The notes under the pieces: generated by a model
What the model saw: the letters and a program-made list of their open reading frames with translations, nothing else
Told to the model about the DNA's origin: nothing
Database searches by the model: none
Translations under genes and position numbers: made by a program
Part shown: positions 19,668 to 27,486 of the stretch, piece by piece
How the letters are laid out: each line of letters opens with the position of its first letter
Position numbering within the stretch: position 1 is the stretch's first letter
NCBI RefSeq assembly: GCF_000717655.1
Contig: NZ_JNZY01000002.1
Span: 496,001 to 560,000 of the forward strand
DNA length: 64,000 nucleotides
Reading direction: 5' to 3'
Origin: Streptomyces katrae
Lineage (GTDB): Bacteria > Actinomycetota > Actinomycetes > Streptomycetales > Streptomycetaceae

Positions 19668-20862
19668 GAGGGACGACCGCCGCCGCACCTTCGAGACCGT
19701 GCCCGCCGGCGTGGAGGCCGCCAGCTGGTGGGGCCGGGCCTGGGTGTCGGCGCTCGAGCAGGTGTCCCGCGACCCGGCCCGCCTGGCCCGGGGCCGCGCG
19801 TACGCCGCCGAGGGCCATGTCGACGCGGTCACGGTCACCCCCGGCCGGATCGTGGCGTACGTACGGGGCAGCCGGGCCCGCCCGTACCGCACGGAACTGG
19901 CCCTGAGCCCCTTCCCGGACGCCGAGTGGAGCGAGCTCCTGGAGGCGGTCGCCGCGGACCCCGCGGCCCTCGCCGGCCTGCTGGAGCGGGAGGTTCCGCA
20001 GTCCCTGGCGGGCACGGTCCTGCCCGGCGCGGGCGAGCTCGTCCCGCGCTGCTCCTGCCCGGACACCGGCCGCCCGCCGTGCAAGCACGCCGCGGCCCTC
20101 TGCTACCGGGCGGCCCGCCTCCTCGACGAGGACCCGTTCGTGCTGCTGCTCCTGCGCGGCCGGGGCGAGCGGGAGCTCCTCGACGAGCTGACCCGCCGCA
20201 ATGCCGCCCACGCCGCCCGCGAACAGCCCGACGCCGCACCGGACTTCCCCGGTGTCCCGGCCCGCGCCGCGCTGGCCCGCACCAGCCTGCCGCCGCTGCC
20301 GGCCCCGCCGGCGGCGCCCGTCGCCGTGGGCCTTCCGCCCGCCTACCCGGCCGACCCGGCAGCCCCCGACCCGCTGGCCCTCGACCAGCTCGCCACGGAC
20401 GCCGCCGCCCGCGCCCTCGCGCTGCTCACCACCGCCGAGGACCCGATCGCCGGCCTCACCCTCTGGCAGGACGCCGTCCGCCTGGCTTCCGCGCACCACA
20501 CGGCCGGCCTCACCGGCGCGGCCCGCACCCTCTACCGGGACCTGGCCCGCGCCACCGGCCGCACCACCACCGACCTGGCCCGGGCCGCCGCGGCCTGGCG
20601 CCAGGGCGGCCTGCCCGCGCTCGCCGCCCTCGAGGAGCCCTGGGATCCCCCGGCGGGCCCCTTCGACCGGGCCCGCCCGGCCCTCCTGGCGGCCTCCCGG
20701 GGCGCCTTCCGCCCCGACCGCAACCGCCTCACCGCGTACACCCGCCAGCTCCGCCTGGGCCGCGACGGCCTCTGGTACGCCTACGAGTCCCGCCCGGACA
20801 CCGAGGACTGGTGGCCCACGGGCACCCCCTCGGCCGACCCGCTCACCGCCCTGCGCCGCTGA
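19657..20862 (+). CDS. SWIM zinc-finger protein
   Basis: A 401-residue protein. The SWIM metal site CSCPDTGRPPCKHA (about 131-144, CxC...CxH) is preceded by the usual WWGRAWVSALE entry region (about 23-33). SWIM domains occur in proteins that work with SNF2 ATPases and on DNA. The rest is Ala/Pro-rich with no recognisable domain. ATG 19657 is chosen because GGAGG is 5 bases upstream. It forms an operon with the SNF2 helicase, a pairing common in Streptomyces. The end overlaps the convergent HAD-like gene by 20 bases. Confidence 0.9.
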   Translation: MITARDDRRRTFETVPAGVEAASWWGRAWVSALEQVSRDPARLARGRAYAAEGHVDAVTVTPGRIVAYVRGSRARPYRTELALSPFPDAEWSELLEAVAADPAALAGLLEREVPQSLAGTVLPGAGELVPRCSCPDTGRPPCKHAAALCYRAARLLDEDPFVLLLLRGRGERELLDELTRRNAAHAAREQPDAAPDFPGVPARAALARTSLPPLPAPPAAPVAVGLPPAYPADPAAPDPLALDQLATDAAARALALLTTAEDPIAGLTLWQDAVRLASAHHTAGLTGAARTLYRDLARATGRTTTDLARAAAAWRQGGLPALAALEEPWDPPAGPFDRARPALLAASRGAFRPDRNRLTAYTRQLRLGRDGLWYAYESRPDTEDWWPTGTPSADPLTALRR

Positions 20863-21391
20863 CCTCCGCCGCCCAGCGCGTCAACGTGGTGAAGTCGCGC
20901 TCGCGCAGGCCGTGGCGGGCGTGGATGGTGAGGAGGAGCGCCGGAGCCGGGTGGTGGGCCGCGATCCAGGCGCGGTCCTGGGGGGTGATCATGTCGTCGA
21001 CCCAGGCGAAGGGGCGGCCCGCGGCCCAGTCGAGGAGCGGGCGGGTCTTCCAGAACAGGCCGTCCGGATCGTCGGCGAAAAGTTCCGGCCACTCGATGAC
21101 AGGAAGATCGCCGGGTAGTCCGATGTGCGGGGCGATCATCGTGTTGGCCTCGTGCATCCAGGCGGTGGCCCAGGTGAGTTCGTAGGGCAGGGCCAGCAGA
21201 CGGACGCCGTGCAACGGGTGCAGGCAGACCCGCAGCCCGCGCCGGGCGCTGCGCGAGTCAGGGTCACGGTGGGACATCCAGCCGGTCGGACGCATCCGGT
21301 GACTGGTGTATCCGCGCAGTCCGGCGAGGCGGGACCGGAAGGGGTTGAGGGGGCCGTCCACGTCGAGGAGCAGGAGCGGGTGTTCGGTCAT
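20843..21391 (-). CDS. HAD-like domain hypothetical protein
   Basis: A 182-residue protein. Near the N-terminus LLLDVDGPLNP (about 7-17) is a HAD-type motif I (DxD), and FAWVDDMIT (about 128-136) resembles motif IV. Conserved nucleophile and acid residues are present, so phosphatase activity is possible; substrate unknown. The start ATG 21391 has no ribosome binding site but a TAATGC hexamer ends 7 bases before it, so the mRNA may be leaderless. Confidence 0.75.
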   Translation of the reverse strand: MTEHPLLLLDVDGPLNPFRSRLAGLRGYTSHRMRPTGWMSHRDPDSRSARRGLRVCLHPLHGVRLLALPYELTWATAWMHEANTMIAPHIGLPGDLPVIEWPELFADDPDGLFWKTRPLLDWAAGRPFAWVDDMITPQDRAWIAAHHPAPALLLTIHARHGLRERDFTTLTRWAAEVSGAGR

Positions 21392-21439
21392 GAAGTAGGC
21401 ATTACCCAGTACACGATGGAGTGAAATGCCTACCGGCTC

Positions 21440-21467
21440 TATAACCCGAATGGGTTTACCGCGTTGT
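21440..21467 (+). promoter_or_regulatory. Possible sigma-BldN-like promoter of the chaplin gene
   Basis: TATAAC at 21440-21445, a 16-base spacer, CGTTGT at 21462-21467. From memory the sigma-BldN consensus is near CGTAAC-N16-CGTTGA, and chaplin genes belong to that regulon, so the match (TAAC and CGTTG, right spacing) is suggestive. Confidence 0.4.
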
Positions 21468-21518
21468 TTCCGGTGCGGGTGCAGCGCCCGTGAACTCCTC
21501 CGGAAGGCAGGGAAACTG

Positions 21519-22220
21519 ATGCGTCACAGTCCTCGGAACGGCTTGATCGCGGCGGTGGTCGCGGGAGGTGGACTGGCGGTCGCGGGTATCAGCGGGTTCG
21601 CCTACGCCGATGCGGACGCGGGCGGGAAGGCCGAGCGCTCGCCGGGGCTGCTGTCCGGAAATCTGGTGCAGCTGCCGGTGCACACCCCGGTGAACGTATG
21701 CGGCAACACCGTGAGCGTGGTCGGTTTGCTCAACCCGGCCGCGGGCAACCGCTGTGCCAACGAGGCCGGGGGCGGTGGCGACGGGCATCCAGGGTCCGTG
21801 TCCTCGCAACCCGCGAAACCCGGGACCCGGGCGGGGAACGGCACCGGCACGGGCGGGGGAGCCCGTGCCGAAGGGGGCGGAAAGGATTCGCCCGGGCTGC
21901 TGTCCGGCAACGGGATCCAGCTCCCGGTCGACGTCCCGGTCAACATCAGCGGGAACGCGGTCAGCGTCGTGGGGGTCGGCAACAGTTCCACCGGCAACAG
22001 CTCCGTCAACGGCGAGGAGCCCAACGGCGAGGAGCCCAGCGGCGGGAAGCCCCCGCAGCAGCCGCCCGTCGTCGAGCGGCCCGTCACCCCGTCCGCGCCG
22101 CCGCAGCACGGCCCGGCGCTCGCCCACACCGGGGCCGACGCCGCCGGCTACCTGCTGCCCGGCGGCGGGGCGCTGCTGCTGGGCGGGGTCCTGCTCTACC
22201 GCCGCTTCCGCCCCCAGTAG
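21519..22220 (+). CDS. Long chaplin with two chaplin domains and sortase signal
   Basis: A 233-residue secreted surface protein. Signal peptide at about 1-32. Chaplin domain 1 at about 41-81 (SPGLLSGNLVQLPVHTPVNV...) with Cys61 and Cys79; chaplin domain 2 at about 124-164 (SPGLLSGNGIQLPVDVPVNI...) in which both positions are Ser (144, 162). A Pro-rich spacer leads to LAHTG (201-205), a class E sortase signal, then a membrane helix and RRFRPQ. Long chaplins are covalently fixed to the wall and nucleate the hydrophobic coat of aerial hyphae. ATG 21519 follows GGAAGG; an earlier frame start is not part of the protein. Confidence 0.92.
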   Translation: MRHSPRNGLIAAVVAGGGLAVAGISGFAYADADAGGKAERSPGLLSGNLVQLPVHTPVNVCGNTVSVVGLLNPAAGNRCANEAGGGGDGHPGSVSSQPAKPGTRAGNGTGTGGGARAEGGGKDSPGLLSGNGIQLPVDVPVNISGNAVSVVGVGNSSTGNSSVNGEEPNGEEPSGGKPPQQPPVVERPVTPSAPPQHGPALAHTGADAAGYLLPGGGALLLGGVLLYRRFRPQ

Positions 22221-22230
22221 GCCGCAGGGC

Positions 22231-22926
22231 CTACGGCTCGGGACCCGAAGCGTGCGCAGGGGGCGGTGTGGGGGGCGGGGATGTGCGCCAGCCGTCCAGG
22301 ATCGCGTCGATCCGCGCAGCCAGCCGGGCCCGGGCCGCGAACCGCGGGACACCCGCCATCAGCAGGGCGTCGTATTCGGTGTCGGTGTGCCGCACCGCCG
22401 CCCGGACCGCCACCGACACCGCCTGCACGTCGAGGGCCCGGCCGGCCGCCGTACGGCCCACCCGGCCGCTGCCGCGCAGCGAGGCGTGGGTGGCTATCGC
22501 CACCGCCCGATCGGCCGGGCACCCCGGGAACAGCCGCACGATCTCGGCGGCGAACGCAGCCGTGAACCGGGTGTCCTCGACCGCGCGGCGCAGCCGGTCG
22601 CGCTCCCGGCGGCGGGCCCGCGCCTCGGCGTCCGCGAGGCAGGCGCGCTCCGCGCGGGCCAGGGCCGGGTCCTCGACCAGGAGCCCCTGGCGCTCATAGC
22701 GGCGGCGCCGCTTGTTGAAGCGGACGACGACGGCGGAGAGCGAACTGGCCTCACGGGCCCGCCGGGTGAGTGCGGCATCCCCGCGCGGCAGGTAGACGAG
22801 GTGGCCGAGGTCGGCGCAGTCCAGGCAGCGGGGCACACCGGCCTCGCGGACGAGATGCCGGAGCGGCCCCTGGCGGCACTCCGCACAGTTGATCTGCTTC
22901 AGCGACTCGAACACCACGAGGCTCAT
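22231..22926 (-). CDS. DUF2293 domain protein
   Basis: A 231-residue protein. The N-terminus has a CAEC...CLDC zinc-ribbon-like set of four cysteines (about 14-36) followed by a basic region (FNKRRRRYERQG) and the DUF2293 domain in the second half (FTAAFAAEIVRLFPGCPADRA...). The basic and zinc features suggest nucleic-acid contact, but no function is known. ATG 22926 (MSLVVFES) is chosen by family resemblance; the ribosome binding site is poor. It ends 10 bases from the convergent chaplin gene. Confidence 0.85.
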   Translation of the reverse strand: MSLVVFESLKQINCAECRQGPLRHLVREAGVPRCLDCADLGHLVYLPRGDAALTRRAREASSLSAVVVRFNKRRRRYERQGLLVEDPALARAERACLADAEARARRRERDRLRRAVEDTRFTAAFAAEIVRLFPGCPADRAVAIATHASLRGSGRVGRTAAGRALDVQAVSVAVRAAVRHTDTEYDALLMAGVPRFAARARLAARIDAILDGWRTSPPPTPPPAHASGPEP

Positions 22927-23078
22927 GACGATGTGATACCGCCGTCCGGTCTGCTTATCACCTTGCCGAAAACGGCGGTTGAGGTTTCGCCAACTCTCCC
23001 GGTTGGCCGGATGTCCCTCTACCGTGGGGCGTCGGGGCTGCGGTAGGGCCGTGATGCCCATGGGGGAGGGGCGTTTAC

Positions 23079-23450
23079 ATGGCTGGACGGCAGGCGACTG
23101 CGCGGCTTGCGCGGGACACGGCCGGCGCGGAGGACCTCGCGGGCCGGGAGGTCGTCATAGAACCCGGGGGCTGCACCGGCTGGCACTTCCACCGGGTCCC
23201 GCTCATCGCGCTGGTCAAGTCCGGGACGCTGACCCGGATCCTGCACGACAACTCGGTCGTCGTGCACCGGCCGGGGTCCAGCTTCGTGGAGCCGCCCGGC
23301 GTCGCGCACCTCCACCTCGGCCGCAACCTCGGCACGGTTCCCGTCGTGCTGTACGTGACCTCCACGCTGGCCGAGGGCGAAGCCTTCTCCATACCCGCGG
23401 CCGCCCCGCGCGGCGCAACACCGTGCTCCTGCTCGGGCAACTTCGCGTGA
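23079..23450 (+). CDS. Cupin domain protein
   Basis: A 123-residue single cupin. Motif 1 is GCTGWHFHRVPLIALVKSG (His at about 37 and 39) and motif 2 PPGVAHLHLG; the His set suggests a bound metal. A Cys pair (CSCSG) sits at the C-terminus. The start ATG 23079 follows GGGGGAGGGG. It is divergent from the DUF2293 gene; an inverted repeat GCCAAC/GTTGGC at 22989-23007 lies in the shared 152-base upstream region. Substrate unknown. Confidence 0.8.
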   Translation: MAGRQATARLARDTAGAEDLAGREVVIEPGGCTGWHFHRVPLIALVKSGTLTRILHDNSVVVHRPGSSFVEPPGVAHLHLGRNLGTVPVVLYVTSTLAEGEAFSIPAAAPRGATPCSCSGNFA

Positions 23451-23505
23451 ACCGGCCCCCCGCGAGCCGCCCCGCCCGGCGCTGCTCCGCCCGGAGCCGC
23501 CCCGC

Positions 23506-24951
23506 TCAGACCAGGCGGCGTATCTCCCCGCGCACACGGTAGAAGCCTCCCGAGGCCGCGTGCAGCCCGTCCACCACGTACCGGGCTCCGGGCTCCCGGA
23601 TCCCGCGCGGGAACTGCACGTTCCACGAGGGCTCGAAGCCGCCCGACACCACCTGCACCCGCATCCGGCCGCCCTGCCGGACGCACTCCACCACGACACC
23701 GTCCGCCGGCGCCGCCGCCACCGAGACGGTCGCCACCGCCGCCGCGGAAGCCGCCGGGGTGAACACCGGCAGCGCAGCCGCCGACTTCACATCCACCGCC
23801 GTCGGCACCGAACCCCGCTGTGCCGCGACGATCGCCGCCTCGCTCGCGTCCATGCAGATCAGGGACCCGTCCGTGGTCACCAGGTACAGCCGCTCGTCCA
23901 GGTACTGCATCGACAGGGCCGAACCGCCGCCGGTACCCAGCTTCCACAGCCGCTGCCCGTCGGCATCGAAGCAGTACACCGAGGAGGCGCAGTCGGCGGC
24001 GAACACGTGCCGGCCGTCCGGCGAGGTCGCGCACGCGTACACGGCGGCGTCGCACCGGTACGAGGCCTCCACGACGCCCGTCGCCTTCGCCAGCCGCTGC
24101 ACGGTGTGGCGGCCCGTGCCCGCGTAGACCGTGTGGTCCTCCTGCCAGCCGAAGAGCACCGAGCCGTTGGTCGGCGTGTGCCACAACTGTGCCCCGCCGT
24201 CGGCCGCGTACGCGGTGACGCCCTGGCTGTGCCCGTGGTAGACCGCCCGCTCGTCCGCCCGGATCATCCACGCGTTCGAGCCCGACGACCGCCGCGACCA
24301 CTGGAACTCGTCCTCGTGGTCGATGACCGTCAGCCCGCCGCTGCGGTCGGACACGCTCAGCACGCCCTCGTGGATGTCGAGCCAGAAGATGTCCACGTCC
24401 GCCGCGATGTCGTAGGCCCCGAACGGCACCTTCGACGACAGGTCGTACACCGTGCCGTCGTCACAGCCGGCGTATATCCAGAACTCGTCCGCCACCAGGC
24501 ACTTCACCCCGTCCGGCAGCGAGTACCGGGCCAGCACCTCGCCCCCGTGGCTCAGCGTGTAGACGTCCCCCGCCTGGTTGCCGACCCAGCAGCGGTCCTC
24601 GTCCACATGGATCCCGAACGCCGAGGAACCCGTACGGAACCGCCACAGCACCGGAGCCACGGCCCGCGCCGTCGACGGAGCGGAGGTGACCTGGCGGCGC
24701 GTCACCGCCCGGGCCGCGCGCTGTCCGGCCACCGCCGGCGCGTACCCCTTGCGGACCTTCTCCCCGATCTTCTTGGCGGCCGCCGCCCGGGCCTTCTCGA
24801 CGGTCGGGAACGACGAGCTCTGCAGCTGGCCGTCCGCGCCGATGCGCCCGTACCGCACCGAGATGGCCGTGCCGTCCACGGTCACCTCGTAGAACTTGTG
24901 CGCCCCGCCGCCATCCTGCGACAGCTCCAGATACGTCGTCTCGCGAGCCAT
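23506..24951 (-). CDS. WGR domain plus beta-propeller protein
   Basis: A 481-residue protein. Residues 1-80 form a WGR domain (RYGRIGADGQ, with Tyr in place of the first Trp of the name-giving motif), a fold found in PARP1 and bacterial DNA-end proteins that contacts nicked DNA. A basic linker (about 80-105) leads to a PQQ/WD40-like beta-propeller (about 110-400) with repeated blades such as HVFAADCASSVYCFDADGQRLW. The C-terminal 80 residues are Ala/Val-rich then form a small beta domain. ATG 24951 follows GGGGAGGGG. A perfect damage-type promoter lies upstream, so I infer a DNA-damage sensor or scaffold. Confidence 0.88.
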   Translation of the reverse strand: MARETTYLELSQDGGGAHKFYEVTVDGTAISVRYGRIGADGQLQSSSFPTVEKARAAAAKKIGEKVRKGYAPAVAGQRAARAVTRRQVTSAPSTARAVAPVLWRFRTGSSAFGIHVDEDRCWVGNQAGDVYTLSHGGEVLARYSLPDGVKCLVADEFWIYAGCDDGTVYDLSSKVPFGAYDIAADVDIFWLDIHEGVLSVSDRSGGLTVIDHEDEFQWSRRSSGSNAWMIRADERAVYHGHSQGVTAYAADGGAQLWHTPTNGSVLFGWQEDHTVYAGTGRHTVQRLAKATGVVEASYRCDAAVYACATSPDGRHVFAADCASSVYCFDADGQRLWKLGTGGGSALSMQYLDERLYLVTTDGSLICMDASEAAIVAAQRGSVPTAVDVKSAAALPVFTPAASAAAVATVSVAAAPADGVVVECVRQGGRMRVQVVSGGFEPSWNVQFPRGIREPGARYVVDGLHAASGGFYRVRGEIRRLV

Positions 24952-25012
24952 GTCAGACCCCTCCCCAAGGCCGGGCCAACGGCTCTTTCCCGCCGGTGAT
25001 CCCTCGTGAAAA

Positions 25013-25035
25013 ACGCTACGGCCCACCACTGACAA
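25013..25035 (-). promoter_or_regulatory. PafBC-type DNA-damage promoter of the WGR gene
   Basis: On the minus strand: TTGTCAGTG (25035-25027), exactly 8 bases, TAGCGT (25018-25013), a perfect match to TTGTCRGTG-N8-TANNNT. The transcript should start near 25005 and carry a leader of about 54 bases. Confidence 0.8.
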
Positions 25036-25042
25036 TGGGCCC

Positions 25043-25696
25043 GTGCAGCTGGAAGCGATCACATGGCAGCGGATGGCCGAGCGGCTCGCCGGTCACCTCG
25101 ACGAACACAAGGCATCCCCGGGGCAGGCGATTTGGCAGCGGGTGGGCATCGACGGCGCACCCGCCGCCGGCACCGGCGTGCTCGCCGGCCACCTCGCCGA
25201 CGAGCTGCGCCTGCGCAGCCGCCCCGTCCTGGTGGTCCCGGCGGAGGGCTTCCTGCGCCCGGCCTCGCTCCGCTACGAGTTCGGCCGCGAGGACGTGGAC
25301 TCCTACCTCGGCGGCTGGTACGACACCGCCGCCCTCTGGCGCGAGGTGTTCGGCCCGACCGACCCGGGCGGCACCGGGCGGGTGCTGCCGGACCTCTGGG
25401 ACCCGGCGACCGACCGGGCGACCCGCAGCCCGTACACCGAACTCCCCCCGGGCGGCGTCGTGATCGTCCACGGCCCGCTGCTGCTGGGCCACTGGTTCCC
25501 CTTCGACCTCAGCGTGCACATCCGGCTCTCGCCGGGGGCGCTGGCCCGCCGCACCGAGGAGTCCGCGCGCTGGACCCTGCACGCCTTCGCCCGCTACGAG
25601 GCGGAGACCGGCCCCGCGGCGCAGGCCGATGCCGTGGTCCGGGCCGACGACCCCCGCCACCCCGCCTGGACCGGCCTCACGGGCCCCACGGGCTGA
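25043..25696 (+). CDS. Uridine kinase-like protein with degenerate P-loop
   Basis: A 217-residue protein annotated in relatives as uridine kinase. The place of Walker A reads GAPAAGTG, with Thr where the catalytic Lys should be, while the later VVPAEGFLRP, GGWYDT and VVIVHGPLLLG segments follow the P-loop kinase pattern. So the fold is likely conserved but kinase activity is doubtful. GTG 25043 is used; it is only 91 bases from the divergent WGR gene, so their promoters overlap. Confidence 0.7.
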   Translation: MQLEAITWQRMAERLAGHLDEHKASPGQAIWQRVGIDGAPAAGTGVLAGHLADELRLRSRPVLVVPAEGFLRPASLRYEFGREDVDSYLGGWYDTAALWREVFGPTDPGGTGRVLPDLWDPATDRATRSPYTELPPGGVVIVHGPLLLGHWFPFDLSVHIRLSPGALARRTEESARWTLHAFARYEAETGPAAQADAVVRADDPRHPAWTGLTGPTG

Positions 25697-25862
25697 CCTC
25701 AGCGGCGCCCGTACCGTCACGGACGTCAGGGATCCGCAACAGCGGCATCGCGGCTCTGCGACGAACGGAATCCGGCCATCGCCGCGGCCGGAACACAGCG
25801 CTACGTTGACGCCACGCTTCGACGGCGGCCACCCGGTGGCGCCTTGGCAGAGGGAGACGGCA

Positions 25863-26522
25863 ATGGGCGGACGCGGTACGGCGGTTCCGGGTCGCAGACG
25901 GCTGCGGCGGCAGGCCGCCTGCGCCGCGCTGGTGCTGTGCGGCGCCCTGGCCCTCACGGCCTGCAACGGCGACGAGGGCAGCGACGCGGGAGCGGGAGCC
26001 GCCGGTACGAGCCCCAGTGCGGGCCCGGTGAGTCCGTCGGCCACCCCGGCCACCCCTGCCACCTCCGCCACCCCGGCGGGCGGAGCGTCGCCGTCCGCAG
26101 CGGTGTCCTCGAAGAAGCCGGCCCCGACCGCCACCACTCCGGCCAAGCCGAAGCCGCCCGCACCCGGACCCACCTGTGCCCCCAAGGCGCCGGTCTCGCC
26201 GAACGAGATCGCCGTCTACCGCTACACGCCCGAGGGCGGCGCCTACAGCCTGATCGTCAAGCACGGCAACTGGGGCTGCGCCGTCGCGGGCGGTGCCACC
26301 CCCTTCGTGACCGTCGGCGAGGAAACCTTCATCCCGATCGCCGAGGACGCCAAGATCAGCGCCTTCGCCCCGATCCTGTCCACCACCGTGAGCACGCCGA
26401 TCAGCACGCACGAGCTCACCTCGTGGCTGGAGACCCACCCGGACAAGGGCCTGGTGTTCCACTACAACGTGAACAAGGCGGGCGTGATCGACACCCTCGG
26501 CCAGGAGGAGTACACCTCGTAG
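25863..26522 (+). CDS. Secreted lipoprotein of unknown function
   Basis: A 219-residue protein. A signal peptide with Arg-rich start (GRRRLRRQ) and lipobox LTAC gives a lipidated Cys at about position 34. A Ser/Thr/Ala/Pro linker (about 40-100) is followed by a compact domain (about 103-219) containing CAPKAP and WGCAV cysteines that could form a disulfide. No family is recognised. The ATG 25863 follows AGAGGGAG. It is convergent with the sugar kinase gene. Confidence 0.8.
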   Translation: MGGRGTAVPGRRRLRRQAACAALVLCGALALTACNGDEGSDAGAGAAGTSPSAGPVSPSATPATPATSATPAGGASPSAAVSSKKPAPTATTPAKPKPPAPGPTCAPKAPVSPNEIAVYRYTPEGGAYSLIVKHGNWGCAVAGGATPFVTVGEETFIPIAEDAKISAFAPILSTTVSTPISTHELTSWLETHPDKGLVFHYNVNKAGVIDTLGQEEYTS

Positions 26523-26577
26523 CCGCCCGGGCCGGCCGGTGCCGTCGTGAGCGCCGTGCGCCGCGCCGCTCCCGCCG

Positions 26578-27486
26578 CTACGGACGCCCGCCCAGCCGGG
26601 AGACCGCCTGCGCGGCCGCCCGGCAGCCCGCCCGGGCCGCGTCCGCCGGGGCCGCGCCCGCGAGCCGGGCCGCCAGGAACCCGCCGGTGAACGCGTCCCC
26701 GGCCCCCGTCGAGTCCACGGCCCGGGCCGACTCCGCCGACACCTCCGCGGTCACCCTGCCCGTCTCCGCCACGAGCGCCCCCGCGGCGCCGCGGGTGACC
26801 ACCACCAGCGGCACCCGCCGGCTCAGCTCCGCCGCGGCCCGGGCCGCCCCGGCCGCTCCCGCCGCCGCGGGCAGCCCGGCCAGCAGCCGTGCCTCGTCCT
26901 CGTTGGGCAGCAGTACGCCGACCCCCGCCACGGCATCGAGGAAGCGCTGCGGACCCAGCGCGACCAGGAAGCCCGCCGAGGCCGGGTCCACGCTCACCGG
27001 AACTCCGCGGGCCCGGGCCGCCCGCAGCGCGACGAGGGCCAGTTCCCGGCTGCTGTCGGCGAAGAAGAGGTAGCCGGACAGGTGCAGATGGGCCGCCCCG
27101 TCCAGCAGGGCCGGCGCCCAGTCCTCGGGGCACAGCCGCAGCGCGGCGCCGCTGTCGGTGAGGAAGGTCCGCTCCGCGTCCTTGCCGACCAGCGCCACCA
27201 CCGTCCCGGTCGGCGCGGCCGGATCGATCACCAGCCGCGGCCGCACCCCGCAGTCCCGCAGCGACTGCTCGTGCCACCGGGCGGATTCCGTGCCGACCCG
27301 CGCCAGCAGGCGTACCTCCGCCACCCCTGCGTGGGCCGCCCAGCAGGCCGCATTGGCCCCGGCGCCGCCCGGCAGGGTCCGGATCCGCGCGGCCGTGTCC
27401 GTGGCCGGGGTCAGCGGCTCAGGATGCACGGCCACGACGTCCGTCACCACGTCCCCGACGACCAGCAGCGCCCCGGGCGCGGTCAC
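26578..27486 (-). CDS. PfkB-family kinase, probably pseudouridine kinase
   Basis: A 302-residue PfkB (ribokinase-like) kinase. The N-terminal substrate motif GGAGANAACWAAHAG is at about 36-50 and the C-terminal signature DSTGAGDAFTGGFL, with the catalytic Asp, at about 247-260. GTG 27486 overlaps the stop of the glycosidase gene (GTGA), giving tight coupling. Next to psuG, the expected substrate is pseudouridine, phosphorylated before its C-C glycosidic bond is cleaved. The residue pattern alone could also fit another nucleoside or sugar. Confidence 0.85.
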   Translation of the reverse strand: MTAPGALLVVGDVVTDVVAVHPEPLTPATDTAARIRTLPGGAGANAACWAAHAGVAEVRLLARVGTESARWHEQSLRDCGVRPRLVIDPAAPTGTVVALVGKDAERTFLTDSGAALRLCPEDWAPALLDGAAHLHLSGYLFFADSSRELALVALRAARARGVPVSVDPASAGFLVALGPQRFLDAVAGVGVLLPNEDEARLLAGLPAAAGAAGAARAAAELSRRVPLVVVTRGAAGALVAETGRVTAEVSAESARAVDSTGAGDAFTGGFLAARLAGAAPADAARAGCRAAAQAVSRLGGRP

